Origin: Opitutus sp. GAS368
Lineage (GTDB): Bacteria > Verrucomicrobiota > Verrucomicrobiae > Opitutales > UBA953
Assembly: GCA_943332745.1 (NCBI GenBank)
Contig: CALQQQ010000051.1
Coordinates: forward strand, 1 to 7,557
Direction of reading: 5' to 3'
Length of the DNA stretch: 7,557 nucleotides
The translations under genes and the position numbers were made by a program. Below, piece after piece: positions 1-6,300 of this stretch. The notes below the pieces were generated by a model. That model saw only the letters and a program-made list of their open reading frames with translations, did not search any database and was not told the DNA's origin. Positions within the stretch are counted from its first letter, which is position 1; every line of letters starts with the position of its first letter.

Positions 1-42
1 GAGCAGGGCGCTGAGGGCGGCGGCGAGGCGGAAGGAGGTCAT
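1..42 (-). CDS. Start of a probably exported protein (5' part only)
   Basis: Only the first 14 codons lie in the window, reading MTSFRLAAALSALL from the ATG at 42-40 toward the left edge. One arginine followed by an unbroken Ala/Leu-rich run looks like the n- and h-regions of a Sec signal peptide, so the product is probably exported or a lipoprotein. It starts 6 bases after the stop of the gene at 49-540 on the same strand, a spacing typical of co-transcribed genes. No Shine-Dalgarno-like sequence precedes the ATG on this strand. Function cannot be assigned. The fragment is short enough that the reading could be chance, but the tight spacing and the hydrophobic pattern favour a real gene. Confidence 0.5.
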   Translation of the reverse strand, partial: MTSFRLAAALSALL

Positions 43-48
43 GAAAGG

Positions 49-540
49 TCAGCCGACGAGCAGGTCGAGCGAGGCTCCGACCTGCAGGATATGGGCGGGC
101 TGCAGGTCCAGCACCGGGACGAGGTAGGTTTGCTTGCTAGCGGCATGGACGTAGGTCATCAGGCCTTTGTCGGCGACGCCGACCTGCTTGATGATGCGCT
201 TGCGCTCCAGGAGCATCGCGAGGATGTGTTTGAGAACGCCCTTGTCGCCGGAGGGATCGGACTCGTCTTCGTAGAGGGAAAGGAAGAACTCTTCACGGGA
301 GGCGAGGAGCTGGGCGCGATGGGCTTGTTCTTCTTCGCCGCGTTCCTTGACCTCGCGGGTCCAGCGACCGAGGAGGATGCCATCGGGCTTGAACGAGGCC
401 GCTTGGTCGCGAAGCACGTCGCAGCGCTCGATGTTGCCGCCGACGGGCTTGTAGACGACGCACGTCACGAGGTCGCCGACGTGGAGTTCCTTGCCGGAAG
501 CGGCGCAGATGCGCGCGATGGGTTTAACCTGCCAGTCCAT
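49..540 (-). CDS. Conserved protein of unknown function, apparently PVC-type, cysteine-containing
   Basis: A 163-residue soluble protein with no signal peptide or membrane segment. The N-terminal third has WQVKPIAR, then C12-AASGKEL, then GD at 22-23, C27 and C40. This resembles small treble-clef or zinc-ribbon-like modules, but the cysteines are not in two clean CxxC pairs. A charged stretch follows (residues 61-85, WTREVKERGEEE), then EEFFLSLYEDE (83-93) and a helix VLKHILAMLLERKRI (102-116). A hydrophobic beta-rich tail ends the protein. I recall similar proteins with a C-x-x-[ST]-G...GD start and an LERKR helix in planctomycetes and verrucomicrobia; none has a function known to me. The ATG at 540-538 is chosen because the open frame upstream (to 942) runs antisense to the hydrolase gene and looks like its shadow. 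It probably shares a transcript with the gene at 1-42. No Shine-Dalgarno sequence is visible. Confidence 0.8.
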   Translation of the reverse strand: MDWQVKPIARICAASGKELHVGDLVTCVVYKPVGGNIERCDVLRDQAASFKPDGILLGRWTREVKERGEEEQAHRAQLLASREEFFLSLYEDESDPSGDKGVLKHILAMLLERKRIIKQVGVADKGLMTYVHAASKQTYLVPVLDLQPAHILQVGASLDLLVG

Positions 541-634
541 GACCGTTAAGAGAAGTCGGACGGGGCGGGGCGGGCAACCCCATTCAGGACCGTTTGCGGG
601 TGACTTATTGGCTGTCTGGGGCAGTCTGGCCGAC
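541..634. promoter_or_regulatory. Divergent intergenic region, presumed promoters for the leftward and rightward genes
   Basis: This 94-base gap separates the starts of two divergent genes, so it should hold both promoters. I could not find a convincing sigma-70 -35/-10 pair on either strand. It does contain clustered G-runs at 558-574 (GG, GGGG, GGGG, GGG with short loops) followed by CCCC at 578-581. It also holds a direct repeat, GTCTGG at 614-619 and again at 624-629, with a period of 10 bases, immediately before the rightward gene. The regulatory role is inferred from position alone. Confidence 0.4.
614..629 (+). repeat. Short direct repeat GTCTGG-N4-GTCTGG upstream of the hydrolase gene
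   Basis: Two exact GTCTGG copies are separated by GGCA, giving a 10-base period, close to one helical turn. They lie 5 bases upstream of the ATG at 635. Such spacing would place two protein contacts on the same face of the DNA, but a six-base repeat can arise by chance and the position overlaps where a ribosome would bind. The GGGG at 618-621, inside this element, is the only weak Shine-Dalgarno candidate, and it sits 13 bases from the start. Confidence 0.25.
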
Positions 635-1192
635 ATGTCCGAAACCCCTGCCGCCGGCGTCGCCTTGCTCGTAGTCGACGTCCAGCCGACCTTCCTGAAG
701 GCCATGCAGGACGGTGAAGGTTGCCTCCGTCGCTGCGTCCTGGCCGCCTCGGCCGCCAGGTTGCTAGGCGTGCCCGTGCTTTTCACTGAACAGGTCCCCG
801 CCAAGCTTGGTCCCACCCATCCCGACCTCCTGCTGGCCGCCGGCGAAGGCCGTGCCGTCTTCGGTAAGACCGCCTTCTCCGCCTTCGGTGCCCCCGGGTT
901 GGTCGAGGCCTTCAGCAAGATGCAGGTCAGCCAGTTGCTCATCTGCGGCTTGGAGATCCCCGTCTGCGTTTATCAGACCGCCATGGATGCCTTGCGCGCG
1001 GGTATGGGGGTCACGATCCTATCCGACGCCGTGGAAGCCCGCCGTCCGGAAGACGCCGTTACTTGCCTGGAAGCTCTCCGCGCGGCAGGCGCCCATATCT
1101 TACCAACCGAGACGGTTTTCTACGCGATGATCGGTGATGCGACGCACCCGCAGTTCCGAGCCTACACTGAATTGGTCAAGCAGGCCGCTTAG
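635..1192 (+). CDS. Isochorismatase-family cysteine hydrolase (ISOC1/ISOC2-like)
   Basis: A 185-residue cytoplasmic protein of the isochorismatase-like hydrolase family, an alpha/beta fold that attacks amide or enol-ether bonds through a nucleophilic cysteine. The catalytic triad is visible: D15 in LLVVDVQ, K78 in FGKTAFSAF and C111 in GLEIPVCVYQTAMDAL. The TEQVPAKLG segment (51-59), the DAVEARRPED segment (131-140) and the DATHPQF tail (168-174) match the compact ISOC1/ISOC2-type members rather than EntB or nicotinamidase, and the length suits that subgroup. The substrate is unknown. The ATG at 635 is chosen because it puts the first beta strand at the usual distance from the N-terminus; the 48 extra codons back to 491 have no family resemblance and overlap the gene on the other strand. 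Its TAG stop overlaps the stop of the convergent tsaD gene. Residues just before the nucleophile read IPVC, where relatives usually have a threonine or alanine plus histidine. Confidence 0.9.
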   Translation: MSETPAAGVALLVVDVQPTFLKAMQDGEGCLRRCVLAASAARLLGVPVLFTEQVPAKLGPTHPDLLLAAGEGRAVFGKTAFSAFGAPGLVEAFSKMQVSQLLICGLEIPVCVYQTAMDALRAGMGVTILSDAVEARRPEDAVTCLEALRAAGAHILPTETVFYAMIGDATHPQFRAYTELVKQAA

Positions 1193-2211
1193 ACCTGGTC
1201 GACGGTCAGACTGGCCGCTGGCACAGCCTCGGCGTCGATGGGTAGGCCGATGTCAGCCCAAGCTGCGAAGGCAATCATGCCGGCGTTGTCTCCGCAGTGC
1301 TTTGGTTCGGCCACGAGGAGCGGCAAGCTACGCTGCTGGGCGACCTGCCCGAGGCGCGTGCGGAGCGTGCGGTTGTTGGCAACGCCGCCAGAAAGCCCGA
1401 CGGACTTGTACGCCGATAGGTCGAGCGCGGCTCCCGTCTTCGACGCCAGCTGTTCGATGATCGCATGCTGATACCCTGCGCAGAGATCGGGCAGTTCCGC
1501 GGCGAGCAGCTCATCCGACATTTTCTCCAACTGGTAGCGCAGGGCCGTCTTCAGGCCGGAGAAACTCATGCGCAAGTCGGCTTTCTCGGGGATGCCACGT
1601 GGGAACGGATATTTCTTCGCATCGCCTACCGAGGCCTGCTTCTCGATGAGCGCGCCGCCCGGGTAGGGTAATCCGAGGAGCTTCGCACCTTTGTCGAACG
1701 CTTCACCCGCGGCGTCATCGACCGTCCGGGCCACGACCGTGAGGCGCAGTTGTTCATCGAGCTTCACGAGGAGCGTGTTGCCGCCGGAGACCACGATGGC
1801 GAGGTGCGGGAGGAGGGCGGCACGGGCGGCGATGAAGCTAACCGGATTCTGGGCATGCAATGCGATGAACGGCGAATGCACGTGGGCGCGGAGGTGGTTG
1901 ACGCCGACGATCGGCAGCCCGCGGGCCAGCGCGAGCGAACGCGCGAGGGTAACGCCCATCGATAGGCAGGGGAGGAGCCCCGGGCCGCGGGTGACGGCGA
2001 TCGTCTGAGCTAAGGACAGTTCAGCCTGGAAGTCCGCGAGCAGGAGGGGGAGGGCGGAAAGGTGCATACGGCTGGCCAGTTCGGGGACCACTCCGCCGTA
2101 TTTTTCATGTTCCGCCGCTTGTGAGCTGATCAGTTCGCGCACGAGCCCTCGGGCCGGGTCGAAGAGCGCCAGGGCCGATTCATCGCAGGAACTTTCGATC
2201 GCGAGGATCAT
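1189..2211 (-). CDS. tsaD: tRNA N6-adenosine threonylcarbamoyltransferase TsaD
   Basis: A 340-residue protein of the TsaD/Kae1/Qri7 family (E. coli TsaD is similar in length). With TsaB and TsaE it transfers the threonylcarbamoyl group from TC-AMP to A37 of tRNAs reading ANN codons, in the cytoplasm. Visible motifs in order are AIESSCDESA (4-13), VVPELASRMH (41-50), the metal-binding HxxxH as H106 and H110 in VNHLRAH, SGGNT (142-146), DDAAGEAFDKGAKLLGLPYPGG (165-186), FSGLKTALRY (217-226), GGVANNRTLR (275-284), and CGDNAGMIA with the metal ligand D308. The ATG at 2211-2209 gives the standard family start; a longer frame to 2391 has an Arg-rich unrelated N-terminus and overlaps the next gene. 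The purine run GGGAG abuts the ATG with no spacer, too close for a normal Shine-Dalgarno. SGGNT is the archaeal/eukaryotic Kae1 form, whereas bacterial TsaD usually has SGGHT. It is convergent with the hydrolase gene and divergent from the methyltransferase gene. Confidence 0.97.
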   Translation of the reverse strand: MILAIESSCDESALALFDPARGLVRELISSQAAEHEKYGGVVPELASRMHLSALPLLLADFQAELSLAQTIAVTRGPGLLPCLSMGVTLARSLALARGLPIVGVNHLRAHVHSPFIALHAQNPVSFIAARAALLPHLAIVVSGGNTLLVKLDEQLRLTVVARTVDDAAGEAFDKGAKLLGLPYPGGALIEKQASVGDAKKYPFPRGIPEKADLRMSFSGLKTALRYQLEKMSDELLAAELPDLCAGYQHAIIEQLASKTGAALDLSAYKSVGLSGGVANNRTLRTRLGQVAQQRSLPLLVAEPKHCGDNAGMIAFAAWADIGLPIDAEAVPAASLTVDQV

Positions 2212-2294
2212 CTCCCTGCAGTCAGGCCAATTCGGAGGTCGGCTCAATCCCGATTCGTCTGGCGGAGAGGAAAAGACCGCATAACGCTTCTCCC
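2212..2294. promoter_or_regulatory. Divergent intergenic region between tsaD and the MidA-type gene
   Basis: The 83 bases between the two start codons should contain promoters for both genes, but I see no strong hexamer pair. A purine run GGAGAGG at 2264-2270 is the best Shine-Dalgarno-like sequence, but it ends 24 bases before the GTG at 2295, which is too far for normal pairing. GGAGA (2264-2268) can pair with TCTCC (2289-2293), leaving a 20-base loop, so this purine run may be paired in the transcript; the predicted stem is short. Confidence 0.35.
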
Positions 2295-3272
2295 GTGGAG
2301 CCCGCGGCCCGTCATGACGCCATCGTCGCCTTGCTCCGTCGCGAGGCGCGCGGCGGCGTGGTCTCGTTCGCCCGACTCGTCGAGGCGGCACTCTACGCTC
2401 CGGGCCTCGGTTATTATTCGTCCGACCGGCCGCGGGTCGGCAAGTCTGCCGGGACCGACTTCACCACCGCCGCGGCGCTCGGGCCCATGTTTGGCCAGCT
2501 CATCGCCGGGGCGGCAAGGTCGCTGGTCGGCGACCTAAAGTCACACGCTCTCGTCGAGGTCGGTGCCGAGCCGGGCCAGACGCATTATGTGGGCGTCGCC
2601 TCGCAGTTCGCCGAGCTGCGCACCTTTCGCTTTGGTGCGGAGCCGCAGTTCCCGGCCCGCAGCGTGCTCGTCGCGAACGAGCTACTCGATGCGCAGCCCT
2701 TCCATCGGTTCGTCTTCCAGGGCGGAATCTGGCGTGAGCTGGGCGTGCGCGTCGACGGAGCTGAGCTCACCGTTGAGATACTGGATGAGCTTTCCACGCC
2801 GCGAGCCGCGGCCTTCGTGCACTCGCTGCCCGTCGCGGAAGAGGGCTGGATCATCGACGCACCTTTGGCTGCGGAGGAACTCCTTGCCCAGTTATTGTCC
2901 GGGGGTTGGTCCGGCGCGGTCATCCTGCTCGATTACGGTAAGACCATCGCGCAGTGCCTTGAGTCGTCGCCGGCCGGCACGGCTCGCGCTTATCGGAGCC
3001 ACCAGCTTTCCGGGGCGATCCTGGAGAATCTCGGTTCCCAGGACCTGACGTGCCACGTGCTATGGGATCGGGTTGAGCCGATCATGGTCGGGGCCGGGTT
3101 CAAGGGCGTCCGCTTGGACCGCCAGGAGGCCTTTTTCGTTAAATATGCCGGCGGTGAGATGGAGCGCATCGCGCTATCGGGCGACCACGAGGCTACGGGA
3201 CGCTTACGGGCCCTGACTCACCCCGCTCATTTCGGGGCGAAGTTCCAAGTCCTGCATGGGTTCCGAGGTTAA
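2295..3272 (+). CDS. MidA/NDUFAF7-family SAM-dependent methyltransferase-like protein
   Basis: A 325-residue cytoplasmic protein of the MidA (DUF185, Methyltransf_28) family. The mitochondrial homologue NDUFAF7 methylates an arginine of complex I subunit NDUFS2; the bacterial substrate is generally unclear. Family hallmarks are SFARLVEAALYAPGLGYYSS (24-43), DFTTAAALGPMFGQL (55-69), a motif I-like VEVGAEPG (87-94), VANELLDAQPFHRF (126-139), LLDYGKTI (211-218), GTARAYRSHQL (228-238) and GSQDLTCHVLWD (247-258). The GTG at 2295 is taken as the start because it gives the usual short lead-in before the first motif; no ATG is suitably placed and no Shine-Dalgarno is adjacent. Two oddities stand out. 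Motif I reads GAEPG instead of a GxGxG pattern. Only about 30 residues separate it from NELLDA, where typical members have a longer stretch carrying the E-x-S-P acidic motif that holds the SAM ribose. Total length is also below the usual 360-400. Catalysis is therefore not assured. Confidence 0.88.
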   Translation: MEPAARHDAIVALLRREARGGVVSFARLVEAALYAPGLGYYSSDRPRVGKSAGTDFTTAAALGPMFGQLIAGAARSLVGDLKSHALVEVGAEPGQTHYVGVASQFAELRTFRFGAEPQFPARSVLVANELLDAQPFHRFVFQGGIWRELGVRVDGAELTVEILDELSTPRAAAFVHSLPVAEEGWIIDAPLAAEELLAQLLSGGWSGAVILLDYGKTIAQCLESSPAGTARAYRSHQLSGAILENLGSQDLTCHVLWDRVEPIMVGAGFKGVRLDRQEAFFVKYAGGEMERIALSGDHEATGRLRALTHPAHFGAKFQVLHGFRG

Positions 3273-3345
3273 ACGGAAGTTTTTGGAAGCGACGCTCGAC
3301 CTGAAGGGAACAACTCCTTTTCTGGGGTGTACCCCTATTTTCGCC
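3273..3345 (+). promoter_or_regulatory. Leader region of the large cytochrome gene with a G4/C4 dyad
   Basis: These 73 bases lie between the methyltransferase-like gene and the large cytochrome gene. They contain GGGG-TGTA-CCCC at 3324-3335, a four-pair stem (five if the outer T and A of the loop also pair), 10 bases before the ATG at 3346. It occupies the place where a Shine-Dalgarno would normally be, and none is found there. TATTTT at 3336-3341 resembles a -10 box but sits only 4 bases from the start codon and lacks a clear -35 partner. The dyad followed by T-rich sequence could also act as a weak terminator for the upstream gene, though the stem is very short. Whether the two genes are co-transcribed cannot be decided from this. 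Confidence 0.35.
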
Positions 3346-6300
3346 ATGAAGTCATCCCTGTTTGCTTTATTCACCCTTTGCCTTGGAGTCTCCGCGTTAA
3401 AGGCGGACACCAAAGTCATCGAAGCCTTTGAAGGCGACGGCTTCGACAGTTGGCAGACCACTGGCACCGGCTTCGGTCTCGCCCCGATCGCTGGCAAGGT
3501 TGACGGCGTCAATGGCGAGTTCCGTAACTACGGCGGCAACGCGCTCGTCTGCTCCGGCCACCGCGGCGACGCCGCTACCGGCACGCTGACCTCGCCCGAG
3601 ATGAAACTCACGCACGCCTATCTCGGCTTCCTTGTCGCCGGCGGCAATCATCCCGGCAAGACTGCCGTTCAACTCTTCATCGGCGGTAAGGTCGTCCGCG
3701 AAGCGACCGGAGCCAACGACCTGACCTTGCGCGAGACTGTCTGGGACATCGCCGAGTTTAAGGGGAAGACGGGTATCGTTCGGATCATCGATAACGAAGT
3801 CGGCGCCTGGGGGTTTATTGCCGCGGACCACTTCGTCTTTTCGAGCGAAGCTAAGCCCGCCTTCCCGAAGGGCGGTCGACCCAAGCCCAAGGCCGACAGT
3901 AAACTTGTGCGCGTGGCCGGCGAAGGTAGCGCCGCGCTCGTCCCCGGTGCGACCTTCAAGGTCTCCGCCGACCGCAAGGTCACCGGCGTCACCTCGCCCA
4001 CGGCCATCGGCTTTGGCAACGACGGCTCCGTCTATGTAGCCGAATCCCATCGCTTCCGATTCGGCATCGAAGATGACCGTAACCACCTCTACTGGTATCA
4101 TGACGACCTCGCCGCGGCGACCACCGCTGATCGCCTTGCCCTGCACAAAAAGTGGGAGGCCAAGCGCTCCCACGAATGGATGACGGCCAAGTCGGAGCTC
4201 ATCCGCCATGTCGGCGGCGAGCAGGCCGACGGCACGTTCACGACCAATAAAATCTTTTCCGGTGGCTTCAATGACGTGCTGGATGGTACCGGCGCCGGGG
4301 TGATGGCCTGGGACGATACGGTCTACTTCGCATGTATCCCCAAACTATGGATGATGCAGGACGCCAAGCAGGACGGCGTCGAAACCGCGCGTAAGGTCAT
4401 CGAGGATGGCTTCGGCGTGCGTATCTCCCTCTCGGGGCACGACATGAACGGCTTCGCCATCGGTCCGGACGGACGCGTCTGGGGTACCATCGGTGACCGC
4501 GGCTTTAATCTCACCACTAAGGAAGGTAAGAAATATGACTCCCGTAACCGCGGCGCGGTCTTCCGTTTCGAGCCCGACGGCACCAACTTCGAAGTCGTCC
4601 ACTTCGGCCTGCGTAACCCGAAGGAGATCGCCTTCGACGACTTCGGCAACGGCTTCTCCGTGGATAATAACTCTGACCAAGGCGACGCCGCCCGCGTGGT
4701 GTATGTCGTCGAGGGTGCCGATTCCGGTTGGGAGATGGAGCACCAGGCCATGCACACTTTCTATCGTTCCATCGGCCTCGAGCAGCGCCCGCTCTCGCGC
4801 TGGATGACCGAGAAGGTCTGGGAGCTCCAGAATTCCGTCCAGCCGGCCTTCATTATTCCGCCGTCTGCCTACATCTCTTCTGGCCCTTCCGGCCTGACCT
4901 ATCACCCGGGCGCAGGCTTCCTCGAATCCGAAGCCCAGCACTTCCTGATCTGCGATTACCGTGGTTCTGCCAGTGCTTCCGGCATCTGGTCCTTCAAGAT
5001 GGAGCCCGCGGGCGCTGGCATGAAGATGACCTCCTCGCACCAGCTCCTCTGGGGTGTGGCCGCGACCGACGTCGAGTATGACTGGAAGGGACGACTCGTC
5101 GTCTCCGACTTCATTACCGGCTGGGAGTCCCACCAGGCCGGACGTCTCGTCACCCTCGAGGCTAATAAGATGATGAAACCTGAGTCCGTCGCCCCCGTGG
5201 CCGCGCTCATCAACGGCGGGATCGCCAAAGCCTCCTCTGCTGAACTCGCTGGGCTCCTGGCGCACGCCGATCAACGTATCCGCCTGCGCGCGCAGCTTGA
5301 GCTCACCCGTCGCCCAGACGCTGCCGATCGTTTCGAGGCCGCTACGCAGTCCGCCCACGCCCTCGAGCGAGTCCACGGTATCTGGGGCCTCGGCATTCTC
5401 GCCCGTCGTGGCGCGGCCATCGCTCCAGGCTCCGCCTGGAAGGGCCCGACTCCGGTGGCTTCTGCCGAAGCGCGTACCGCTGCCGCCCGTCGCCTCGTCC
5501 CGCTGCTCGCGCACGCTGACGCCGAAGTCCGCGCTCAGGCTGTGCGGGCGCTCGAAGAAGCTCCGCTCAAGGGTAACGACCTGCCGCTGGGTAAGCTGAT
5601 CCTCGATCCGTCGCTCCGCGTGCGTTCCTTCGCCGCCATCGCCGCTGCTCGTCTTGGGGCCGACAAGTATCTCCCTGAGGTTCTCGCAATGCTCAAGGAA
5701 AACGCCGACGCCGATCCCGTGCTCCGTCACGCCGGCTCCTTTGCCATCGATCATCTTTGCAAGACCGCCGCCGCCTTTGACGCCGTGGCCAAGGACGACA
5801 GCGCCTCCGTCCGCCTCGCTGCCGTCATCACCCTACGTCGCCGTAATGATGCTTCCGCGGCCCGCTTCGTGAAGGACAAGTCGACGATCGTCGCCGACGA
5901 GGCCATCCGTGCCGTGCATGACCTTGGGCTCGAGGCCGGCCGTCCCGCCGTCGCCGCGCTGATCGACGACCTTGGTGCCCGCGCATGGACGACTTTCATG
6001 CTGCGTCGCCTGACGCACAGCGCCTTCCGCCTCGGCGGTGAAGCGAACGCCGCGCGCGTGGTGGCCATCGCCGCCAACGAGAAACTGCCGGCCGAAGCCC
6101 GCGCCGAAGCTCTGCGTCTACTCGCTCTGTGGGCTAACCCGTATCCTGTCGATCAGTCGACTGGTCATTGGGCGCCGCTGCCGGCCCGCGACGCCAAGGA
6201 ACTCCGTGTCAGCCTCAGCGCCGCGCTGCCGACCTTACTCAAAGGCGAGTCCGACATCCTCCGTGCCTCGCTCGAGCTCGTGGAGCAGTACAAACTCGAG

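Noticed and set aside
41..127. A 28-codon plus-strand frame preceded by AAGGAGGT at 33-39, the best SD-like sequence in the window
   Set aside because: The purine run is the complement of the Thr-Ser-Phe codons of the leftward gene at 1-42, sits only about two bases from the ATG, and the frame overlaps the gene at 49-540 with no protein-like composition.
91..549. A 152-codon plus-strand frame
   Set aside because: It is antisense to the 163-residue protein at 49-540, which has coherent motifs, a suitable start and a neighbour at operon spacing.
491..634. Longer start for the hydrolase at 491
   Set aside because: The extra 48 residues overlap the divergent gene and precede the normal first beta strand of the family.
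541..942. Upstream extension of the 49-540 protein to position 942
   Set aside because: The extra 134 residues are Arg/Ser/Pro-rich, antisense to the isochorismatase-fold gene, and have no family match; the ATG at 540 starts the conserved part.
3379..3381. Cys12 of the cytochrome protein as a lipoprotein attachment cysteine
   Set aside because: The preceding residues F-T-L do not fit a lipobox (L-[AS]-[GA]-C), so signal peptidase I cleavage near residue 17-20 is more likely.
4345..5754. A 469-codon open frame on the minus strand, and similar ones at 3397-4209 and 6670-7443
   Set aside because: They lie antisense to the large cytochrome gene, whose motifs are unmistakable in the plus frame. 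C- and G-ending codons in a GC-rich gene keep the opposite frame free of stops. Their translations show no recognisable domain.
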